Shown piece after piece: positions 25,701 to 37,700 of a stretch of DNA of 64,000 bases. This DNA is from Stictocephala bisonia (taxonomy: Eukaryota; Arthropoda; Insecta; Hemiptera; Membracidae). Within the stretch, counting starts at the first letter, position 1. Each line of letters begins with the position of its first letter. Made by a program: the position numbers and the translations under genes. The DNA lies in assembly GCA_035578905.1 (NCBI GenBank), contig JAQJVL010000155.1:1591501-1655500 (forward strand), read 5' to 3'. The notes below the pieces were generated by a model. It did not search any database. It saw only the letters and a program-made list of their open reading frames with translations, and had not been told where the DNA came from.

Positions 25701-28700
25701 TAATTTTTACACCATACTTTTTTGGTTTTTTTGGCATAAAAACCTTTAAAGGACATCTGCCCCGGAACGGAACTAACATTTCGTCTACAGTTAGGTAGCT
25801 TGATACACAATATTGGTCTTGAGAGTTTGCCACCAGTTTCAGAAATAAACCAGATATGGGAGCGGCTTTGTCTCGGATTCTACGTGTGTCTCTTGTTGCC
25901 ATCTCATCAAAACGCAAACATGCCAGTAGAGTAAGATATCTCTTTTTAGTAAAAGTTGCTGTGTATATAGGTCTTGATGTAGCATCTGCTGAAAATATAG
26001 AGTTCATATCTTCGTCATTACCTTTCAAAATTGAAGAAAATAACAGCAGGCCTAATAGAGCCTTCATTTCAATTTCATCAGTTTCTCTGTACGTACTGCT
26101 ATTAGTAGTTGGCCCCAATCTCTCTTTTACCGATGCAAGCTTTATATTAGTGTTAGTTACTATTGTATTAATCATGCTATGGTCGAATAGGAGCTCAAAA
26201 ACTTCTAATTTATCAGGCTTATATCCTAAGGCTCTTGCTCTCCCTCGGAGACCAGGTAATCCACCCCTAACGATATTGTGTGCGGGTATCCTAACATTTT
26301 GATTAGGCTCTGAACTGCTCCATTGAAAGCCTGGATAATTTTTTTTTACGTTGGGTTTTCCAAAATAAAACTCAGGCTCATTCTCACGATTCACAGGAAT
26401 ATCAGCCTCTATGTTATCATCTAAATAATTTTCATCATCACCTGAGCTGGAATCAGTAGATGAGTGGCCTTCGTCATTGGGTAGAACATAGTCGGGGTCC
26501 TCATCTGAATCATCAACAGGATCGTCGGGATCACTCTCTTCATCGGGCACTTCATCATTTAACATGAGTTGAATCCGTCGCTCATAATCTCGATCGTTTG
26601 TTGACACACCTCGGCTAGTTGATGGATTGTTCATCTTTCACTTTTGCACTAACGGAGCTATCCGGTATGAGAAGCCTATATGTCACTACGCACTAATGGA
26701 GCTATCCGGCATGTGAGACCGGTACGTTTTGTGAAATCGACACACTATTGATGCAAGCTGAGAGCAGACTGAACGCAATATAGTGGAGGGGATAGGGGAG
26801 TAGTAGGGGGGCAGCTACTGAAAGAGTCGGTGACCTAGCTCAACCAGGGTTGCCACACCAATATTTCAAAAAACTCTACCGGCCCCTGAGACCGGTAGCT
26901 CCATTAAAGTGTTAAATAATTTTGAGTTTTGCAAATGTCATACCATAAAAGACTGCAATTTAGCTTAAAATATGAATAATCAAGATAGGTTGGAAACATT
27001 TTTAATTAACTACATATTTTGTGAAGGTGTGAACAGTTTTGTATGCTGATCACAAGACTAAAAGCACAACCTAAAATTACAGGTATTAGTGAAATGGATT
27101 GTACCAACAAAATAACTGAAGTAGCCCTGCCTCCAAAATGGAATTAGTTAATCACTAAGTGGAGAGTAAATGAAATAACTGGCAATAATTCACTAAATAA
27201 AATATAAAAAAAGCTATTCTCACAATACTTTTAGTATAGAAATCATTTCAAGGCCAAATATATTTAAAGTGTTTCAAAAGATGTTTCACATAAAGAGAAA
27301 AAAGAAATATCTCAATCACATAAAAAAATCTCTATTGTGACAGTAAAGCACTGGATATAATAGTGTCAAAAGAAACAATTATTGATATAACTCAAATTAG
27401 TCTGCCAGGCATGAAAGGTAGTTCCCAACGCTGTAATGGCAAGGAATATGTAAGAATTTCATCACGCCATTTCCAAACACTCAAAGTCTGTCTGAAGTTT
27501 TGAGTGGTCAGGCCTGATTCCATTGTTGATAAGAGCTTCTTTTGTGAGGGAGAGGTTTGAGCTAATGATTATATTGTATTGGTGTAGATTGGATTTAAGA
27601 GTAAAAAGGGAAAGATTTGTATGAACAAACAAACTGTGGACAGAATATAAACTGAAGGAAATGTAAGAATAATAATATATTTTTTAAAGAATTCTACAAG
27701 AGAGTCTACAAGAGCCCAATTCCATTGTACGTGTGTATGGGGTGTGTGATACATTTAAAGGTGGGCCTGTGAAATACGACTAACTAAACACCCAGTTTGA
27801 TTATATAATGAATATGAAACATGTAGAAGTATTATCGCAAACATAATGCCCGCACACCCATACACGTACAGTGGTGATGACCCACACACCCACCCATACA
27901 CGTAAAGTGGTGATGACCCACCCGCCCACCCATACACGTACAGTGGTGATGACCCACCCGGCCACACGTACACGTACAGTGGTGATGACCCACTCGCCCA
28001 CCCATACACGTACGGTGGTATTCAATTAACAATCTATAGAATAAATATTGTTCTATTGGCATGTTTTTTAAGTTTAAAAACTAAACCGATCATTTTACTC
28101 TCGTGATTCCAGACTTCAACTACATAAGTCATTAACGGAAAAGGTATTCCATAATAGGTCACTTGCTGCAAATTTGGAAAGGCTCATGAGGGAAAATATT
28201 CTAAAACTCAGCCACTGACAAACAGTATTCAAGTAGGAATTAAATTTCAAGGGCTTGTCAACACTCACTCTCAAAAGCCTAACAACTCTACTTGGCTCAA
28301 TTTCATCTTCACCAATAACAATCACAAGATGATTGTTATTTTTGAAACTATTTATTTGGAAGGTAATTACACTATTAACAGTCCTTACACTATTAAATAT
28401 CAAGTTATTTTTCATGAATGAAGAGTGAATTGGTTTACTATTATCAAGGTTAGTTCAATGATAGAACTGACCTTGAAGATAATAATAACTTGTTAGAAAA
28501 TAATAACTTTTTAGCTCCGGAGCAGTTTGGTTTTAGAAGAGGGATGAGTACTATGACTGCATTATCCAAGTTTATTGATGAAGTGTCGGGTGCCTTGGAT
28601 GGATCTCAGAGCACACTTGGTGTGTTTTGTGATCTGTCTAAGGCCTTCGACTGTGTTAGTCATGAGATACTCATAAAAAAGTTGAACAGATACAAATTTT

Positions 28701-31700
28701 CAAACTCCTCTATATCCTGGATACAATCCTACATATCAAATCGCCATCAAAGAACCGTTATTTGTAGGAACAATGTTAAATATAAATCAGAGTGGGAGCT
28801 GCTAAAAGTAGGTGTGCCACAAGGTTCAATTTTGGGGCCTCTTTTATTCTTACTATATGTTAACGACCTCCCTTCTAACGTATCAAACAATCTTATACTA
28901 TATGCAGATGATACGACTGCAGTTATCAAATCTAGGAATAACGAAGAACTTAAGATGAAATTAGGTGAAGCCATAACTGAACTAAGGAATTGGTTTGAAG
29001 TAAATGGATTGAAACTAAACCAAGAAAAAACACAGTTGGTTAAATTCTGCACCCCACAGTCTAGAAATAATTTTTTTAATAAATTACAACTAGATCAACT
29101 AGATCAGGAATTTTCTATTAGTAATACCACTAAATTTTTGGGGTTGGACCTTGACTCACATTTAAACTGGGGTATATGCAATGAAACAGTTTAAAAAAAA
29201 TTAAATTCAGCATGTTTTCAGATGCTTATTTTGAGACGTTCAATAGATTTAAAAACCCGTTTGATAATATATTATGCATATTTTTATCCTGTTTTGCAAT
29301 ATGGTATAGAGTTCTGGGGGTTTTCATCAAATATAGATAAAATCCTAAGAACCCAAAAAAAATTCCTTAGAATAATGACATTTTCATCCTGGAAAGCCTC
29401 ATGCAAACAAATCTTTTGTGACCTTAGCATTTTGACTGTCCCCAGTTTAATAATTTTCAAAACACTACTATCAGTGCAATCAAATTACGAAACCCTTTAT
29501 AATGAAAACAGTCAGCATGAATACAACACTAGGTTTAAAAATAATTTTCAGTATCCCAGACATAATTTGAAACTGGTTGAAAAAATACCATCTTACATGG
29601 GAAGAAAGTTTTTCAATAAATTACCATCTGATATTAAGGCATCAATTTGCTCAAATGCATTCAAAAATAATGTTAAGAATCTTTTACTACATAAAGCATA
29701 CTACAAAATTAATGAGTTCTTGGATGATGTTTTTTGATTTTATTGCTGTGTTATTTTTCTCTTGTTCTGTATTTCTATGTTAAATTGGGACTGAAGTTTT
29801 TAGTCATTAACAGGATCATTCAGTTCTTGGTTTGGCCATATAGGATTGTTATGTAGATATAAGTAAAATTGTACTATATTGACAATGTCATCTGTTTCAT
29901 AGCTGCGCTATTATTATGGAAACGTTTTGTGACAATAAAGATTTATTTATTTATTTATTTAATGCGGGGCAGTTATTGAGGGTGAAGTACCATTGGCAAA
30001 AAGGTAGAGTCTTGAATTTCGGACACTATCAGGAAGATCACTTATATAAAGGAAGAGCACTGGAATCAGCACTGAACCCTGAGGTACCCCACTTAAAACA
30101 GTTGAAAGAGAGAATTGACCCTCTTCATTCAGCTCACCTCTCTCTGGCTCACGCTCTCACTCACCTGCAGAAAGTGCCGGTGGCACAGAAAATTTGTACA
30201 ACATGTGATTCTTTTGTATTTGTTTACTACTACTGTGGTGTTAGTGGACTTGTCTTTCGAGGTAAGTTTGCTGATGCCCTCCCTACCTCTCCTATAATAC
30301 TAATAATCAATTATAATGAAAAACAGATATTGTGTGTGGAGCCAATTTTATTATATAACCTTTTAGTAAGGATTAAAAATGTGTTTTTCCTATTTATAAT
30401 TTAAATATGTGAGGAAGCACTCTTACAAAATCACTGTAGTTAGAATGGGGCTTTTTTTATTGTAATCTGTAGTGTTATTTTAATGAAATATGTTCTGTCT
30501 CATATTACACTCATGCACTTATGAATGATTTTCATAAAGGCAAATTTTAATTGCATATAAAATTGCTTTATTGATGTAAAGACTATGTACTAGAAAACTA
30601 TTTAGATTTAAACAATTAATTTGGATAGAATTATTGTACTTCAGATATTCATAGCTAATTCTAATTGCTCTGTTTTGAAATATTAAAATCTTAATGAAAA
30701 TCATGCAGAAAATCGGTGCCCTCAGCAGCCATCCCCGCCCCAAACTGTGTGTTTGTCCTATATATACTAATATCACAGGTAATAAGTGCGTGGGTATTTG
30801 TTTGATATATATGTTTTAACTCAAATTTATCGCAAAATGTTACATTAATCTAAGTACCAATATACTAGCCCTTATTTTTCTCTCAACACAAAATTTACAT
30901 CTGTGTTCCAATCAATATACTCATTAAGGTCTCATCAGATTGTAATTTTATAACTGTCTAATTAACATCTCATACAAAACAATACTAAGGATGATTACAT
31001 TCCTGATTAATCTATAATGACATAAAATGAAATAATTTTTGGACAAATTCACAGTTAATTTATTTTGTGTGAAACCCTCTTTAAGTCTTTCCAGTTCTAT
31101 TAGAATTTATTTTCAATATCCTTTTCAGATGTTCCTACTTTAGATTAATACCAACGGGAAACAAAAAATTGTTTTTAGAAAACTCAGATAGACTATTTAT
31201 ATAATAATATAAGACTATTATTATAACCTTGCTCTGAGATGTGTGCATTGCACAGGCTCTCACCAATATTCTTATTGTCGAAAAGCCGTGGAGTGCTATA
31301 AAGTATGCCCTCAGCATCCAACACCCCCCCCCCCACAAATTTAGAGGTTGTTCGTTTATAAAGACCTATAAAGTTGACGTTCTCTCACCTCCTGTCTGTC
31401 ATCAGAGCCACAAGCCCTATCACCAGTGATTAACTAAGTATAAAGGTAGGGCACTCCCGTGTTTTACATCAATGGCACAAAAAATCATTAAATCAGCTTC
31501 TACTTAAGGGGAGACATCCCTAATTATCATCAAATCAACATACAGAGAATCATTTATGAAATCAAATTCACAACTGAGGGACCCCACTAGCCCCCATAAT
31601 CAAAGGAAGTGTGGTAGCGGTCACTAAGCTGGCAGGTGGAAGACTGAGAATCAGCCCTGGAGACGTAGTAATCCAAATACCTGGCCTCCAAGAAACTGGA

Positions 31701-34700
31701 TTACAGAAATGTCCCGAGTTCAGGGGGTGCTCGTTTTTTCAGACCATCTTTAGTTAGTTGAGTGTCCCAGCGAAGACAGGTATCAATAATTGCCATGCCT
31801 CTGTTGACAATCTCTATATGTCTAGCCGCAGAACTCATTTCCAATTATTACATTACCTCCTACAATGTACATGAACACTTGTTTAGGTAAACTTGAAAAA
31901 GAAACAACTAAAATAATAAAGTGAAATTTAATTTGAACACACAAATCAGTTTGAAATGATTTACTTATTATTTATTCTTAGTAGCAGAGACTATTTAATG
32001 AAATGAATATTTAATACTTTAAACGTTGGTCTGTTACAACATGTAACATTTGGAATCATGTACAGACTATATAATAACTGATATCAATAACATTTTATTG
32101 CAACTATTAAATAAATGATACGTTTCTTTCTTCTTGAGGTATGGCCTTATAAATGATTATTATGTTTGGCCTGTGCTACCAACAGTTGTGAACAACCACG
32201 TTACTTTTCCACAGTTACAGATACCTGTCTTTGCTTGACTTGTTCTAGTTTTTACGCAGAACATCCCTCTCACAAAAAGTCATCAGTTCATTATTCAACT
32301 TACTCTCAAGTTACTTTCCTTAATGACATCTCCTTCAATTCACCAACTTTTTAATGGAAATTAAGAACACATTCACTCCATTACTTACTTAAATAAGTTA
32401 AAGAGTTAAAGAGGAATTTTATGGTTGGCTATTAGAAACCCATTTTTATGGTATTGAAGAATTTTTAAACTAAAAAAATGATATTTCAACAATATGGACA
32501 TAGTTTTACAATTTAATATTGTGTATTCCAATAACTTATGTTCTATATTTAAATGAGACTTTGCTGTTAGCCGTAAAACTGACATTGTCAACAATTGTAT
32601 AATCCATAAAACAAATAAATCTTTCTTATTCGTCTTAATTGTTTCTTGTTCTACACAATAAAAAAGTGTCAGGACTTCTAGCCTAGGTTAGAAACAACGC
32701 TTGTTCGAATCCAGCCTGGACTTGAAGTTATCAGTAGTTCAATTTATACGACACTGGATCCCCTTCCTCTGACTGAATAAGTTCCGCACAGATCAGTGGT
32801 CTAATAGTCTTTGGGTAATGAGGAGAGTAAGGTTAAGAAAAAGATAAATACCTCCCCAGACGTTATATATACGTTTCAGTCCTTCTCCGGAATGCTAATG
32901 GGGTCTTACAACATTATGTTGAACAGTAATATACTTTGCATGCCATGCGAATCAGTAGAATTTATAATAGTCTTCTTGGTTATAAAATAAATATTCTATA
33001 TGTTTGATTGTAATGTTAAAAAATTTGTTATATATGTGGAAATATTAAAATATAACTGTTTTTGAACAAATTAATACATGATTTATTTGAAGATCTTCGA
33101 TTTAAATACTATCCTAGAGCTATTTTTGTAATTTATACAAGCATTTAGTTTTTATGGATTCAGTGTCTGAAATTTATATGGCATTTATAAGGTATAAATC
33201 ATGCCATAGTAGTATGATAGAATATTTTCAGATTTGACAATTTTGAAAATAAAAAAAAATATTCTATCGATTATTTTATTTATTTTTTTTTTTTAACTAG
33301 TTGCAGGATATCATGAGTTGGAATCCAACAGCAGCTGTAACTTTTTCCTTTATAGCGGCAATGGTTTGTGGGATAGGGCCCACCATCAAGAAATAGTGTC
33401 TGACATAATAGGGTGTGGAAGTTGACGGCATCAGTATTTCTATTATAGTTGCATGGAACAGCGTGTATTTTGATACAGTACTTTTTACTTTAGTGGAGGA
33501 TGAGGACATGAGTTTTACAAACGTTTGAAAGGGTTGTAATATGTTAGTTTAATAGGTTATAAATAGGACAAATGAACAGTTTATTATGTATTAAAAGGCA
33601 ATAGGACATATGGATAAGTGAAATAACTGACTTATGCAATTTAATTATACATTAAAATATTAAAAAGATGTGAGGAATAGGGTTCTAAGTGTTGAGGGTA
33701 TTGTGAGTAAGAGTGTTCCTTGTTACTTTGTTTTGTAAATTGTTGGCAGCTATTTTATTTTAATTTTCTCTCGTTTATTATCTGGTTCTATTTTGGAGGT
33801 AGGGCTGGTTCAGTAATTTTGTTGATGAAATCTGCTTCCCCAGTGAGAGTATGCATTGTCGGCACTGGTGGCGTAGTGCTGTAACTCAGCTACTTGGAGA
33901 CAAAGTGTTGAGGAGATTGTATGCGATAGGTTTTACTATATGCCATCGACGTCGACACAACTAGAGAAGTCTGAGGTGCTCGTGTTGGTTGATGGTCAAG
34001 GTTCAGATGCTGTGTAGGGGAGAGATCTGAGTGTCAGGCTTGTCAGTTAGCTGAAAATCAGACCAATACTATGTGGTTTGGACTCCACGTAAAGCTGTAG
34101 ATCCCTTAGTTGTATTGGGCCACTAATAAATGGCTCTTTCTGAGAAACATTCAACCAAAGTTAGTAACAATGACTACACTCATTTATGTACACTCATCAC
34201 ACTCACCTGCCCCTCATATCTGCCCACACTATATCTTGTTGATCGGCGTCTTAATAATGAATATAACAAATTTTTAATATTACAATCAAACATATGGAAT
34301 ATTTATTTTATAATCAAGAAGACTATTATGCTTTCTGCAAGAATAAATCAATTTTAAAATAGATTTAAAAAATTAAATATAAAATTGCTAATCATTAAAA
34401 TAAGTGACTACAAAAATTGTATACTTTATGTAAAAACAATTAATTGGAATTGTATCAATAAGCAATTTACAAGTATTTAAATTTTAATTAAATAAACAAT
34501 ATGTATGTTTCTTCATAAAGCCACCATAACAATTAATTATTGGTAATTTTAGAAAGTTAATAACAAAGTGGAGTAAAATATTAAAATAATTTGCCAGTAT
34601 TAACTCCATCTCAACTGTACTACAACAATTAGGTTTAAATGCTATGGAAACAGATATAAGTTCTGATAAATGTTCAAATTGTGCCAGGTCAAAGTGAATA

Positions 34701-37700
34701 CTTAAAGTTCAAAAGTGGTCATAGAAAAAAGAGGATTGAAGAAATGAAGTGATTCAGAAGGCTTTGGAATAATATACAGGGAAACCTCCTTTTTATATAT
34801 ATTTATTCTTAAGAAAAATACTGATTTTATCATAAAGTAGGAGTTAAACAGCAGTGATAGGAAGGGGGATGACCATATTGGAGGCAGAGGACCTGCCTGG
34901 TCCTGGAGAATGAACTCCTCACAGTCCTAGGCTAAGGTAGCTGTAGTGTGTATAGCTCCAAACCCACAGCAGAGTCCTCAGCAGGGCCCTTTACGGTATT
35001 GTACATGTAGTTATTGTGTTTACAATGTTAGGAGATTTCCAACCGGGCCAGGCTCTGCTTAGTTAAGTTAGGCTAAGTATATAAGTTATAAGATACTAAG
35101 TGGGCAGGAGAGGACCTGACAAGAATCCGAAACGTAAGTCCGACTTGATGGGCAGTAGTAGTGAGTCGGGTCCCTAGGCTAAGTCACAGAATAAGATAGT
35201 TCTTAGTTGCTCTGACCTATCACTGCATAGTCTATGAAATATTGTTATATTGTAGTTAGTTATTATGTTATTAACACACTATTTGAAAGTTGTTCCAGAT
35301 ACTTCTATTCCAATATGTTTGGGTTAAAAATTGTTATTGAAAGAGGAAAAATTAAGAGTCTTTGAGTTAAAAATCTCAAAGATATTGAGAATATATTGAA
35401 GCTATTATATATTCAAGAATTTGCAGACATATCGATTGTAACAAATGTAATGGAGATATCTAGAATCCTTGAAGATGAATCAGGACTGCTGTGATTCTTG
35501 TAATTTTGCTGATGGTATAATAATGGGATATAATGAAGATATCAAGAATCATTGAAGAATAATCAGGACTGCTGTGATTTTTATAACTGTGCAGAGTTTA
35601 CCTACTTCAATAAATTATTCTACAAATTAAATTATGTTTTACTTTCCTGTACTATTAAAAGTAATTTTTCGCTAGTGTAAGCAGCTGCCTGAATTGAAAT
35701 TCTTAAATACAAGTTTGTGTATTTACCTGTTATGCTTTTAACTAAGACCATCCAAATTAAAATTAGAATTGATTTTAAGATGACAAATTAGAAATGGATC
35801 AGACTTAGAAATTAGATTATATATAATTAGAAAGGAAAGTATTAGAGCTTCCCTCACTGATAATATCAACCCCTGACATATACATCTGCAAAGAAGGTTG
35901 TATCTTATTTAAAGAACAAATTTTGGACATGAGAATCTATTCTAATAATTGGCAGTTCATTAAGGTAAGATTTATTTTAATTTTAACGAATGTCTATGCT
36001 TGTACTATCATGGATACTAAAGCAAATTCAAATTGCCAACTAGCCAGTTAACTTCTCTCAATAAGTAATTTTGTATGGCTAGAACTCTACTCACTCATGA
36101 CAAAATATTAACACCAAACAATTTGAGCTTTCTAGACTTATCAGGTAGTTCTAGACTTATGCCGGCGTGGTGGCTCAGTGGATAAGGCTTCGGACTGCGG
36201 AGGGCAAGGTCCAAGGTTCGAATCCCCACTGAGCCAACGGTCGGTACTTCACTCGTTGAATAAGGTTGACGCACAGGCCTGTAGGCCCATGTCAACTGGC
36301 GAGTGAAGTTTATATAAAAAAAAAAAAAATAGTTTTATTTGTGAATATGAAGAGAATCTTAGAAACCCCCCCCCCCCCACCATATAAAAGGGATGAGGTA
36401 AATTAAAAAATAAAAACTAATAATATAATAAATGAGACATATTAAATGTTAGATTATAGAATATGCACCATAGAACTATAAACATGGAAGGCTGAGTCAA
36501 GCGGCTTGAGGTAGGCGGAAACGAGTCTGCTACTTTGACCGTGCACCAACCCTATGTATTACTGATAGCTGAACAGCGATTGTCATTTCAATGTCGGGTA
36601 AGCCTGTTTTCTATTGTTTTGCCGTTATTTTTGTTAATTTTATTATTATTTCTTAAATTATTTATATTTCTAAACCAAGACCGTTTTACTCTGATGCACT
36701 TGTTAAGATGCTAACATATTGCGTTGCATACAACTGCAAGAACTTCTTTAATAAGAAGTCTGGTTTATCTTCACATAAGTAACTATAAGAGCATTTTTTA
36801 CTATCACTTGCCTGTCATTTTAATAAGTAATCCGAAGGTTAGTCCAAACCTGAAGGTAATTAAAATAAATAATTTAGTTTTCATTAATACGGTAACACTG
36901 AATTGGTATAGTAATACTGCTCCACATGAAATTTGTTATATCACTTTTTAAAAGTATACTATTTTTTTTTTTTTAGAATTTCTCAGTAAGTTGATTCATG
37001 TTCAATTTCATGAGTCATTTGTAATTAATTTTGTTCCCATAGTTCCGTTTAAAATCACTGTAAATTGTTCCAGATCTTTCTTTTTCTTATAAAAATTACT
37101 ACGCAACATAATATCAATTTAAAGGAACTATATCTGTGGATGATCAATTATTACACTAATTACAGTAAATACTAAATTTATACTAATCTGCTTTTAAATA
37201 ATATGCCTACAGAAAGTAACTATTGATTTTGGTGAGCATCAACAAAGTTCAGTATTAAGCTCTCAATCACGTTGTAAAGTGTTAAATACAATTTCTGAAG
37301 ATGTTCCTAATTTATCAAACAGCAGTAATTATTAAAAAAACAATATACTACACTATATTAGTGAGTTTGTAGTAAAAAGGGTGGTTAGGAAACATGAAAT
37401 GTATTGTATGTACCAAAGTACACCAAAAGTCACGAAGTGAATGTGTTCAGTCACACAGCATTTTCACATCAATGGTTTCAAGAGGAAATCTTGTTAATGC
37501 ATCTGACAATGTTTTTAAATTAATTATTTGTATTTGAATAGTTTGTTTTTATACAATAAAGACAACCTAAATTTTTGTACCAAGAAATATGTATGAGAAA
37601 CCTCCCATGCACTTAAAAGGAAATTTGTTTAAAAATCACCTTTTCTTTTATAAGTCATTAGAAGAGCGTACAGTTACAATTATTCTAATAAAACAAAATA

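Larger units (their letters stand above)
24278..26911 (-). mobile_element. Complete piggyBac-like transposon
   Basis: TTAA at 24274-24277 and 26912-26915 flanks inverted ends: left CACTTTAAAGGAGCCATCA and, from the right, CACTTTAATGGAGCTACCGG. It is 2634 bp and contains one intact transposase ORF. Extra copies of the end motif lie between the ATG and the right end (26642-26720, see separate entry). It sits in the largest Pde8 intron in the same orientation as the gene. Intact ORF and ends suggest a fairly recent insertion. Confidence 0.93.

Noticed and set aside
24806..26302. Plus-strand ORFs of 91 and 148 codons
   Set aside because: They are antisense shadows of the piggyBac transposase.
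27848..28018. Regular short repeats, possible CRISPR array
   Set aside because: The 36-bp units are directly adjacent with no unique spacers, and the genome is eukaryotic.
27755..28062. Three overlapping minus-strand ORFs with 12-residue repeats
   Set aside because: They exist in every frame because the minisatellite period (36) is a multiple of three. Not genes.
34130..34357. 75-codon plus ORF
   Set aside because: It starts inside the SINE-2 copy and runs into AT-rich intron.
36161..36236. Possible tRNA gene (A and B boxes, GGTTCGAATCC)
   Set aside because: No acceptor-stem complement and the same tail occurs in three other copies, so it is a SINE head.
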